Shown here: in pieces, positions 44,907 to 54,500 of the stretch
How positions within the stretch are numbered: position 1 is the stretch's first letter
Layout: every line of letters starts with the position of its first letter
Assembly: GCA_049293015.1 (NCBI GenBank)
Contig: JBATSB010000154.1
Span: 11,735-75,734, forward strand
Source: UBA2330 sp049293015
Lineage (GTDB): Bacteria; Bacteroidota; Ignavibacteria; Tepidaquicellales; Tepidaquicellaceae
Length of the DNA stretch: 64,000 bases
Direction: 5' to 3'
The notes under the pieces: generated by a model
Databases searched by the model: none
Told to the model about the DNA's origin: nothing
Seen by the model: only the letters and a program-made list of their open reading frames with translations
Translations under genes and position numbers: made by a program

Positions 44907-45791
44907 CTATTTTTTTATAAACGGATAAATTACAATACTGCCACCACCGGATTTTCCCTCGCTGCTGATCAGAAGTTCGTTTTCTTTTGAAAAGGCAATT
45001 CCTTCAGGCTGCGTGTGGATCTTATCATTTAATGAGTGTCTGTCCATAATTTCACCTTCTTTGGTGATTTCTATAATTTCACTTCCGTTAGCAGCAATTA
45101 TAAAAAAAGAACCGGTCATAGGATATCGTTCAATTCCTGAGGGATTAAAATGATTATTAACTTCTGAAATTGGGATTACAAATCTTGGATTTGGATCAAG
45201 TTTTTTTTCGCTCAGCGAGAATGAATAAACAGCTTTCTCATTTTTATCACCTGTACCTGATCTTCCTTTACATGCAATCAATAGTGAATTGGTTTCAGGA
45301 TCATAGCACAATCCTTCTGCATCAGAGGATTTGCTGAGTTCAGTCATATATAATTTATATTCTGAATATTCTTTATCTCCTGCTTCTTTGAATTCAAACA
45401 AATTTCCATTACTCTCAAGTAAATAAAAATAGCCGTCAACAAATGCAATATCTTCAAAGTCTCCTTTTATCACAGAATTTCCAATCGCAAATTTTTTGAT
45501 GATGCCGCCAGTCGTTACATCGATCTGATATATTACACCTGATTCATCCTGCATACCAAACAATCTGTAATCAGGTGTAAACGTTATACCTGAAAGTTCC
45601 ACTAATTCACGCGGGACATTTACTTTCAAAGGATCCTTTGAGTCAAGATTATATTGTGATAAACCGGAAGTGTCATTCTTTATTTCCTCGTCCTGTTTAC
45701 TTTTGGATTTGTTTTTGCTTTCTGAAACTTCTTTTTTACCGCATGACATTATAATTATCAAAAGCGGTATTAAAATTAATTTATAATTCAT
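44907..45791 (-). CDS. SdiA-regulated-type lipoprotein (beta-propeller)
   Basis: 294 aa. The signal ends in a lipobox Cys (IIIMSCGKKE, residue 17), then a Lys/Ser/Glu linker. The propeller domain has the family pattern VPRELVELSGITFTPDYRLF, GDFEDIAFVDGYFYLLES, SDAEGLCYDPETNSLLIACK and THPEGIAFS-like QPEGIAFSKENELLISSEGK. This matches the SdiA-regulated (YjiK-like) family, which is lipid-anchored and of unknown activity. It is 93 bp upstream of the barrel gene on the same strand and may be co-transcribed. Confidence 0.8.
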   Translation of the reverse strand: MNYKLILIPLLIIIMSCGKKEVSESKNKSKSKQDEEIKNDTSGLSQYNLDSKDPLKVNVPRELVELSGITFTPDYRLFGMQDESGVIYQIDVTTGGIIKKFAIGNSVIKGDFEDIAFVDGYFYLLESNGNLFEFKEAGDKEYSEYKLYMTELSKSSDAEGLCYDPETNSLLIACKGRSGTGDKNEKAVYSFSLSEKKLDPNPRFVIPISEVNNHFNPSGIERYPMTGSFFIIAANGSEIIEITKEGEIMDRHSLNDKIHTQPEGIAFSKENELLISSEGKSGGGSIVIYPFIKK

Positions 45792-45933
45792 TTTGTGATT
45801 TTGGATTAATTAAATTAAGTAATTTTAGCCGTAAAATAAAACTAGATATTTTATAACTATTTTAATTTGTAATATTTAAAAGCTAATAAAGACATGTATT
45901 TTGAATACCTATTTAAGGACAAGACACAAGACA

Positions 45934-45980
45934 CTACTAACTACTAACTATTAACTACTAACTATTATCTACTAACTATC
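45934..45980. repeat. ACTAACTA-type low-complexity tandem repeat
   Basis: About five imperfect copies of ACTAACTA/ACTAACTATTA lie in the 265-bp AT-rich gap upstream of the P450 gene. They are preceded by a short GACACAAGACAC duplication. Confidence 0.7.
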
Positions 45981-46056
45981 ATTTCTGATTTTGTCTTGAA
46001 TAACTTTCTTAATTAAATTAGTTTAGTTTCTATTTTTTTAAAAGATCAATACAACT

Positions 46057-47310
46057 TTGGAAAACGAACTGACAATTGACGAAAATTTTAACTTATTCAA
46101 GTCTCTTTCTCTAAAAGAAAATATTCAGAATCCTTATCCTGTTTATCAAAAACTTAGAGAATATGACCCGGTGTTTTATATGAAATCCCCAACAGGTTTT
46201 CTCTCTGAAAATCTTTGGATACTTACAAGATATGATCATATTTCGTCAGTTCTAATTAATAAAAAATTTGGAAGAGGGAATAAATTTGGTAAATCAAAAA
46301 TAACTGCAAATTATGCCAGGCTTAATTCGCTGACTCAGATGAGACAGCATTGGGTAAATTTTCTTGACCCGCCTGAGCATACTCGTATCAGAGGATTTAT
46401 TAACAAAGCATTTTCACCGAAATTAGTAAATAACCTGAAACCAAATATAGACTCCATTGTAAATTATCTGCTTGATAAATTTCAGGGAGATGTGGTTGAA
46501 TTTATTAGTGAATTTTCATATCCCCTTGCAGCAATTACTATTGCTGAATTTTACGGGATTCCAAAAGAGGACAGAGATATTTTAGATAAATGGGCTATGC
46601 AGATAGTAAGGACTTTAGATGTAGTTACAAATCAATTTACACAGGATGATCTCAAAAATATTTACAGCTCAGCAGATGAGATAAAAGAATATTTTAGAAA
46701 AATTGTAGATGAGAAAGAAAAAAATCCGAAAGAAGATATGATAAGCAGATTGATACAAATTGAAGACAACGGAGATAAACTCACAAAAGAAGAAATAATT
46801 GCTTCACTCGTTTTGATGATAATGGATGCTCATGAAGCTCCAAAGAATCAGATTGCAAACGGACTTTATGCCTTACTGAAAAACCCTGATCAGTATGAAA
46901 AGCTTGTCAAAGATCCTTCACTTGCTGACGGAGCAGTTGATGAACTATTAAGATTTGACAGCCCTGCACAGTTTACAGGCAGAAGGACACATGAAGATGA
47001 AACAGTCGGAGGCAAGGAAATTAAAAAAGGTCTGCAGATAATCTGTATGCTGGGAGCAGGAAATCGTGATCCACTTAAATTTCCTGAACCGGATAGACTT
47101 GATATTGAGAGGAAAAAAGTTTTCCCTCTTTCATTTGGAGGAGGCATTCATTTTTGTGCAGGTGCAGGTTTTGCAAAACTCGAAGCTGTTTCGGCATTTG
47201 AAAATATTGCTAAACGATTTCCGGATTTAAGTCTGATGGATAAAGAATACAATTTTCATGAATCTCTGCACTCAAGGGGACTTGATAGTCTTGATTTAAA
47301 AATCAATTGA
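46057..47310 (+). CDS. cytochrome P450
   Basis: 417 aa from TTG 46057. The haem-binding FGGGIHFCAGAGFAKLEA has Cys367, the ExxR motif is DELLRF, and the PERF-like region reads EPDRLDIERKKVFP. The I-helix, normally (A/G)GxxT, reads MDAHEAPKN (residues 256-264): the conserved Thr is Ala261 and the following residue Pro. The substrate is unknown. It lies 1.2 kb upstream of the PKS/NRPS genes on the same strand, separated by two opposite-strand genes, so a tailoring role for the lipopeptide is possible but not shown. Confidence 0.93.
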   Translation: MENELTIDENFNLFKSLSLKENIQNPYPVYQKLREYDPVFYMKSPTGFLSENLWILTRYDHISSVLINKKFGRGNKFGKSKITANYARLNSLTQMRQHWVNFLDPPEHTRIRGFINKAFSPKLVNNLKPNIDSIVNYLLDKFQGDVVEFISEFSYPLAAITIAEFYGIPKEDRDILDKWAMQIVRTLDVVTNQFTQDDLKNIYSSADEIKEYFRKIVDEKEKNPKEDMISRLIQIEDNGDKLTKEEIIASLVLMIMDAHEAPKNQIANGLYALLKNPDQYEKLVKDPSLADGAVDELLRFDSPAQFTGRRTHEDETVGGKEIKKGLQIICMLGAGNRDPLKFPEPDRLDIERKKVFPLSFGGGIHFCAGAGFAKLEAVSAFENIAKRFPDLSLMDKEYNFHESLHSRGLDSLDLKIN

Positions 47311-47336
47311 TCTTTTCTTTTTTGATCTAAATTAAA

Positions 47337-47807
47337 TTAAACCAGCAAAGATAATTTACATTCGGGATCTGTAATGAACTCCATAGTTTCATCCTCCTCT
47401 TCATCTTCAGGTACATATTTCAAAGCAAATTGAGAGTCTGAATATATATTATCAATTATCATGTGAAAGTGTTCATCTTCTTTTCCTTTGATAGAACTGC
47501 TCAAAGAATAAATTGTAGAATTTTCACTGTATTCTTCCATTTCCATATTCATTTCAATATCAATTTCACCATCTTTACTTTCCATTCCAAAAATTTCATT
47601 ATCCTCTGTATAAAAGCATGATTTTAATAAAAATAAAACACTGCTGTTTGCATAAAAAGCATTGGCAAAATATGGATCATATTCATCAAAGAAATCTTTT
47701 TCACATTCTTTAATAAAATCTATAAAAAGGTATAAACTTTTATTTATATGAAATCCATGTAAATTATATTTATTCCTTTCAAAGTTGTAAATTTTTTCCA
47801 GTACCAT
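47337..47807 (-). CDS. acidic hypothetical protein
   Basis: 156 aa, not recognised. It is strongly acidic overall (EIDIEMNMEMEEY; VPEDEEEDETMEF) with an aromatic-rich first half (YLFIDFIKECEKDFFDEYDP). No signal peptide or membrane segment is seen. It is convergent with the P450 gene (26 bp apart) and 29 bp downstream of the DUF1801 gene on the same strand, so the two may form one unit. Confidence 0.5.
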   Translation of the reverse strand: MVLEKIYNFERNKYNLHGFHINKSLYLFIDFIKECEKDFFDEYDPYFANAFYANSSVLFLLKSCFYTEDNEIFGMESKDGEIDIEMNMEMEEYSENSTIYSLSSSIKGKEDEHFHMIIDNIYSDSQFALKYVPEDEEEDETMEFITDPECKLSLLV

Positions 47808-47836
47808 TACATCATAGTTTTATATTAATTAAAAGT

Positions 47837-48298
47837 TTAATTTTTATTCTTAAATATTTTTTCATATGTTTTGATCCAGTCCTGTGGCGTAATTTTTTCT
47901 GTAAGCTTTCCGATCAGGTCATACGGAATCTCTTCCGGCTTTTTAAATCTGATACAGCTCTTTCCCATATCCAATTTTGATTTAACTGTTTTACTGTACG
48001 CATTTGTAAACCAGTCTAGTAATTTTTTATCTGTATATAAACCCATATGGTATAGAACAATAAAATTTTTTTGAGAGGCAATACTCATAAAAGGCAGCGG
48101 CAGTTCAGGATTGCAGTGATATCCATCAGGATATAGACTATGAGGTACAAAATATCCGATCATTCCATAAGAAATTCCATCCTTAAAACCATTAGGCAGA
48201 TTTTTTTTAATTATCTTATGAAGTTTACTTATTGCTATTTTTCTTTCGGGAGGAAGTGTATCTAAATATTCAGCAATTGTCTTTGCTTTTGAAGTCAT
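47837..48298 (-). CDS. DUF1801-family protein
   Basis: 153 aa. Family pattern: YLDTLPPERKIAISKLHKII at the N-terminus, FKDGISYGMIGYFVPHSLYP, and SIASQKNFIVLYHMGLY, ending with the KSCIRFKKPEEIPYDLIGKL segment. This iron-chaperone-like (frataxin-like) fold family has no settled function. It is a second, single-domain relative of the two-domain gene at 11808. It is divergent from the PKS gene, with 239 bp between them that should hold the PKS promoter; I see no clear hexamers there. Confidence 0.85.
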   Translation of the reverse strand: MTSKAKTIAEYLDTLPPERKIAISKLHKIIKKNLPNGFKDGISYGMIGYFVPHSLYPDGYHCNPELPLPFMSIASQKNFIVLYHMGLYTDKKLLDWFTNAYSKTVKSKLDMGKSCIRFKKPEEIPYDLIGKLTEKITPQDWIKTYEKIFKNKN

Positions 48299-48537
48299 TT
48301 TATGATTTACTTTTAATTGAGTATGTTTAAAATAAATTTTTAGATCAAGTATCGCAATACAATGTTTTTATAAAAATCTTATTCCCAGAATCACTTTTTA
48401 ATTTTTCATACCGCATTGAAAATCATTCTGATCTTTATTGTCAATAAAATTAAATTATATACAATTATCCCTTATATAGTCATTTAATTACAGAATTAGA
48501 ATTTTTATATTGTTGCCATAATTATACAAATATTTCA

Positions 48538-51500
48538 TTGGAAAAAGCTCAAAATTTAGTTGATTTATTAATATATCGTTCTCAAAAGCAACCGGATAAA
48601 ACTGCATTTGTATTTCTGGAAGACGGTGAAACAGAATCGGGTACGTTTTCTTTCAAAGCACTTGATATCAGAGCAAAAAGTATTGCCTATTGTTTACAAA
48701 CAAAAAATTTGAATGGTGAAAGAGCTTTGCTGATCTATGAATCCGGTCTTGAATATTTAGATTCATTTTTTGGATGCCTATATACAGGAGTTATTTCTGT
48801 CCCACTTCACCCGCCCGGAAAAAATAAATCTTTATCGCGAATAGCAGCTATCGCAAAAGACAGTGATGCAAAAGTAATTTTATCAACAACAGAAATTTAT
48901 GATGAACTCAAAGACGAATTTGCAAAAGATGATTTTTTAAAAGATCTCGAATGGATATTAACGGAAACTATTTCAGATGTCAATTCAGAGAAATGGATAA
49001 ACCCGGGTATTAAACCGGAGACATTAGCATATTTACAATATACTTCAGGATCAACCGGCATTCCAAAAGGGGTGATGGTAAATCACAGAAACCTATTGGC
49101 TAATCTCGAAATTATCGATAAGTCTCATCCTCATGATGATAAAAGTGTAATGGTAACTTGGCTGCCGATACACCATGACATGGGATTGATCTATGGAATT
49201 TTACTTCCCTTCTATAGCGGATATACATGTTACTTCATGACTCCGCAGGCATTTGTCCAGAAGCCTTACAGGTGGCTTTCAGCAATTTCCAAATATAAGG
49301 GTACTCATAATGCTGCACCAAATTTTGCATTTGAGCTTTGTGTAAATAAAATAACTGACGAACAAAAGAAATCATTAGACCTCAGTACCTGGACTACTGC
49401 AATGAATGCAGCAGAGCCTGTCCGTGCTGAGACCATAGAAAGATTTTCAGAATATTTTTCAGAATGCGGATTTGAAAAAAGATATTTTAGTCCGGGGTAC
49501 GGACTTGCAGAAGGTACTTTAATTCTTTCTACAACTTTTACAAAAGACGAACCTGTTTTAAAAAGATTTAACGATACAGATATTGAGAAAAAAAATAAAG
49601 CTGTTGTCTCAATCGCTGAGGATAAAATTTCCAAAGTGCATGCAGGTCACAGTCATTCAATTGAAGATACAAGATTAGCCATAGTAGATCCTGTCTCATT
49701 GATCGAATGCAAAGAAGGAGAAGTGGGTGAAGTATGGGCTTCGGGAGTTTCCATTGCACAGGGTTACTGGCAGCGGGAAGATGCGACAGCAGAAACTTTC
49801 AAAGCACATATTAAAGATACAAATGAAGGACCGTTTTTAAGAACAGGTGATCTTGGATTTATTTATGAAAATGAATTATACATTACTGGAAGATATAAAG
49901 ATCTGATTATAATCAGAGGGCAAAACCATTATCCGCAGGATATAGAATATACAGTCGAAGCAAGTCATCCCGCACTACGGCTGGGTTGTGTAGCAGCTTT
50001 TTCGATAGACTTTGAAGGTGAAGAGCATCTTGGAATAGTTCAGGAAATTCAGAAAAATTTTGTGAAAGATTTTGACACTGATGAAATTGTAAAAGCCATA
50101 CGAAAGGCAGTTTCCGAAGAGCATGATCTTCAGGTGCAGTCAATTACTTTGATCAAACCAGGCACTGTGCCAAAAACTTCCAGCGGAAAAATTCAGAGGA
50201 AAGCATGTCTTCAGGGAGTTTTAGATAATGAACTTGAAGTACTTGCTGAGTGGACGCAGGGAGAGCTTAAAGATCTCAGACCAAAAGAAATTTCAAAAAA
50301 TGAAAAAACGAAATTCAAAGCAACTTCAATTAATATAAAAAACTGGCTCGTCAAAAGACTGTCCGATCTTATGCAGATAAGTATTGATTCAATTGATGTT
50401 TCAGAATCATTTGCTGCATACGGAATGGATTCGTTAAAGGCTGTTCAACTTTCAGGAGATCTCGAGACTTTACTGGACAGACATTTACCAGACACATTGG
50501 TTTATGATTATCCGAATGTAAATGCACTTTCTGAATTTCTTTCAACTGAGAATGTACAGTCAGCAGATGACTTTAAAGAAAATATTAATACCAAAGTAAT
50601 TTCAAAAATTGAAAATGAACCGATAGCTATAGTTGGTATTGGATTAAAATTTCCGGGTGCTGACGGACCTGATGAATTCTGGAATCTACTTAAAGAAGGC
50701 AGAGATGCTATTACTAAAATTCCTGAAGGCAGATGGAAAGAAAGTTCAATGAAACCATCGACTGTAAGATACGGTGGATTTGTAAATGACACTGATAAAT
50801 TCGATCCGGTATTTTTTGGAATTTCACCAAGAGAGGCATTGCAGATCGACCCGCAGCAAAGGTTTACGCTCGAGGTTGCCTGGAATACAATGGAAGATGC
50901 TGGTATTGATCCATCGACTCTTGCAGGAAAAGATGTCGGTGTATTTATGGGAATATGCACTTATGATTATGCAAGATTTTCTGCAGGCAGAAAAGAAATT
51001 TTTGACGTGTACACAGGAACGGGAACATCACTCAGCATAGCAGCAAACAGAATTTCATATTTATTTGATTTCAGAGGACCAAGTATTGCAATAGATACTG
51101 CATGTTCATCATCTCTTGTAGCACTTCACACAGCATGCAACAGCCTTCGCAATGGAGAATCTTCATTAGCACTTGCAGGCGGAGTAAATTTACTTCTGGC
51201 ACCGGACTGGAATGTTGTTTTTACTGAGGCAGACATGCTCGCTCCGGATGGAAAATGTAAAACTTTTGACGCAGCGGCTGACGGATATGTCAGGAGTGAA
51301 GGATGCGGAATAGTAGTTTTAAAAAAACTTTCAGATGCAATAAAGGATGGAGACAGAATTTATTCTGTAATAAAAGGTTCAGCAATAAATCAGGATGGAA
51401 AAAGTAACGGACTTACTGCACCTAACGGACCTTCTCAGGAAAATGTAATTAGTAAAGCGTTAAATAATGCAGGTATAAAGTCATCCGATGTAAGTTACAT

Positions 51501-54500
51501 TGAGACACACGGAACCGGTACACCGCTTGGTGATCCGATAGAAGTGAATTCAATTGTAAAAGTAATTTCCAAAGACAGGTCTGAAGATAACCCATGTTAC
51601 ATCGGATCAGTAAAAACTAACATCGGTCATCTCGAAGCTGCTGCAGGGATTGCAGGCATTATCAAAACAAGTTTAGCTTTATATAATAAAAAAATTCCGA
51701 AGCATCTGAACTATACTTCACTTAATCCTGAAATACATTTAGACGAAACTACTGTAAAGATCGCTGAAACAGAGATCAGCTGGACTGACAATAAAAGATT
51801 TGCAGGTGTAAGTTCTTTCGGATTCGGCGGAACCAATGCTCATATTATTCTTGAAAATGCTCCCGCAGATTTAACAGCATCAAATCCAGTTTCAAAAAAA
51901 ATGCCCTTCAACATTCTGACGCTTAGCGCAAAAAGTGATAAAGCATTGAAAGAGCTCGCAAAAAAATATAGAGATCTGATAACTGAAAATAATTTGAATC
52001 TAAAAGATATCTGCTTTACTGCAAATACAGGCAGAGCTTCATTTAGTCACAGGTTAGCTTTAGTTTGCTCTGACAATGATAGTTTATCGAAGCAGCTAAA
52101 TAGTTTTATAATTGATAAAAATTCATTTGGTCTGTTAAAAGGAACAACAAAAATAAATCATATTCCCAAAGTTGCATTTTTATTTCCGGGACAGGGAGCA
52201 CAGTTCATCGGAATGGGAAAAGAATTATACGACACCCAGCCGCTCTTCAGAAATATTATAAACAGGTGTGATGAAATTTTAAGAAATTATTTAGATAAAC
52301 CATTACTTGAAGTTTTATTTTATGATAAAGATGAAAATTTAAATCCGATCAACGAAACTACTTATACGCAGCCGGCTTTATTTGCAATAGAGTATGCACT
52401 CGGTAAGTTATGGATGTCATGGGGAATAAATCCTGATGTAATGATGGGACACAGCGCGGGAGAGTGTGTAGCTGCATGTCTGGCAGGAGTATTTAGTCTT
52501 GAAGACGGACTGAAACTTGTAACTGAACGAGGTAGACTTATGCAGACTATGACTGAAGAAGGTGAGATGTATACGATCTTCGAAGATGAAAAAGTTACCA
52601 AAGAATTTTTAATTGGTTATGAAGATAAAGTTTCTATAGCGTCAATAAACGGACCAAAAAAAACTGTAATTTCAGGAAGCAAAGATTCGCTAGATAAGAT
52701 CATTAAAAATATTGAATCAAAGAACATTGAATATAAAAAGATAATTGTTTCAATTGCATCTCACTCCCCTCTTATGCATTCGATGATAGATGAGTTCAGA
52801 AAAGTGTGTGAGACAATAAATTATTCTGAAGCAGAAATTCCTGTTGTATCAAATATAACAGGAGAGATAGTAACTGATAAAATTTCGAATGCAGAATACT
52901 GGTGTGAGCATATTTTATCGCCGGTCAGATTTTCTGAGAGCATAAAGGAATGTGTTAATAAAGGAGTGGAGATATTTGTAGATCTCGGTCCAAAGCCTTC
53001 GTCAATTAATATGGCACAGGAAAGTGTTCTGGATCCGATGATAAAATGGCTGCCGAGTTTCAAATATAATTTTACGATTTGGGAAACTATGCTGAGCAGT
53101 TTGGGAAGTATGTATGTAGGCGGTATCGATCCTGACTGGGAGGAATTTGCAAAAGATTTTTCACATGCGAAAGTGAGTTTACCGAATTATCCATTTCAGA
53201 GGGAGAGGTATTGGATTGGGGATGGAGTGGAAGGAGAAACGGATTTATCCGTTTCTGTCGTTGCTGTCGAAAGTCAATCTGGCGATGGTTCTTTTGCAGG
53301 AGTGAGACTGCCTTCAGCTTCTGATACCGAAACTATTTTTAATTTACGGATAAGCGGAAACTCGCCGGAATATCTGAAAGATCATGTTGTATTCGGAAAG
53401 ATAATATTTCCTGCTGCCGGATTTATAGAAACGGCTTTAGCCGTTTCCCGCAGTATTAGAAAAATTGACAGTATAATAGTTTCAGGAATTTCATTTCATC
53501 AGGCACTTATATTAAAAGAAAATGAATTTACTGATATTCAGATCATTTTGACAAAAACTGTTACAAACATATATGAATTTAAAATTTATAGTGCAGACTA
53601 TTCAAATAATGCTATCGACAATGTTTTCTGGACTTTGCACAGTTCCGGAAAAATCAATTTTAACAAGATAGAAACTGAAGAAAATAAAATTGAAGTTAAT
53701 AAGATCGTTTTTAATAATAGTCAAGAAATAAATAATTTGTATGAGTGTATAAGAGAGTCAGGAGTAGATTATCTAAATACGTTCCAGGCTATTAAAGAGC
53801 TAAATGTAAATGGTGATGAAGCTTTTAGTAAGATAGAAGTGAATAATATTAATATAAATGCGATTTTAGCTCACCCTGTTTTGATTGATAATGCTTTCCA
53901 AACTGTACTTTCATTATTAGACTATAAAAATCCAGAAAAAGCATTCATTCCTGTAGGAATAAATGAAATAAATTTATATAAAAATCTTACCTCAGTAATA
54001 TATTGTCATGCAGGATTAGTAAAAAGTCTTTCACCTGCTGTATTGAATTCTGCCGATATAAAGATCTATTCCGATAGTGGTGAACTTATCTGTAATATTA
54101 AAGGTCTACAGCTTAAAGAGGTAAGTAAAAAAGAATTTCTTGCAATTAATGATGACTTAAATAACTGGTTTTATGATATCGATTGGGTGAAAGTTAAGAA
54201 AGAATTAATATATTTAAAACCGGTAGAATTGCTGCAAACTTTATATTATAATTCTAATGATCCAAGTAATATAAATTCATCGGATAATTCTATTTCTAAA
54301 TATAGAGAATTTTTAAAAGACCTGGAATTGCTAACTGTTCATTACGTAGTTTCAGCAATTAAAGAATCCGGTATTAGAACTACTATTGGTAATAGTTTAA
54401 CAGTTAATGAATTTATTGAAAGATTTGGTTTTTCTGATAAATATAAAAAATTAGTAAAAAGACTTATTGAAATATTATCAGATAATAAAATTTTAAATAT

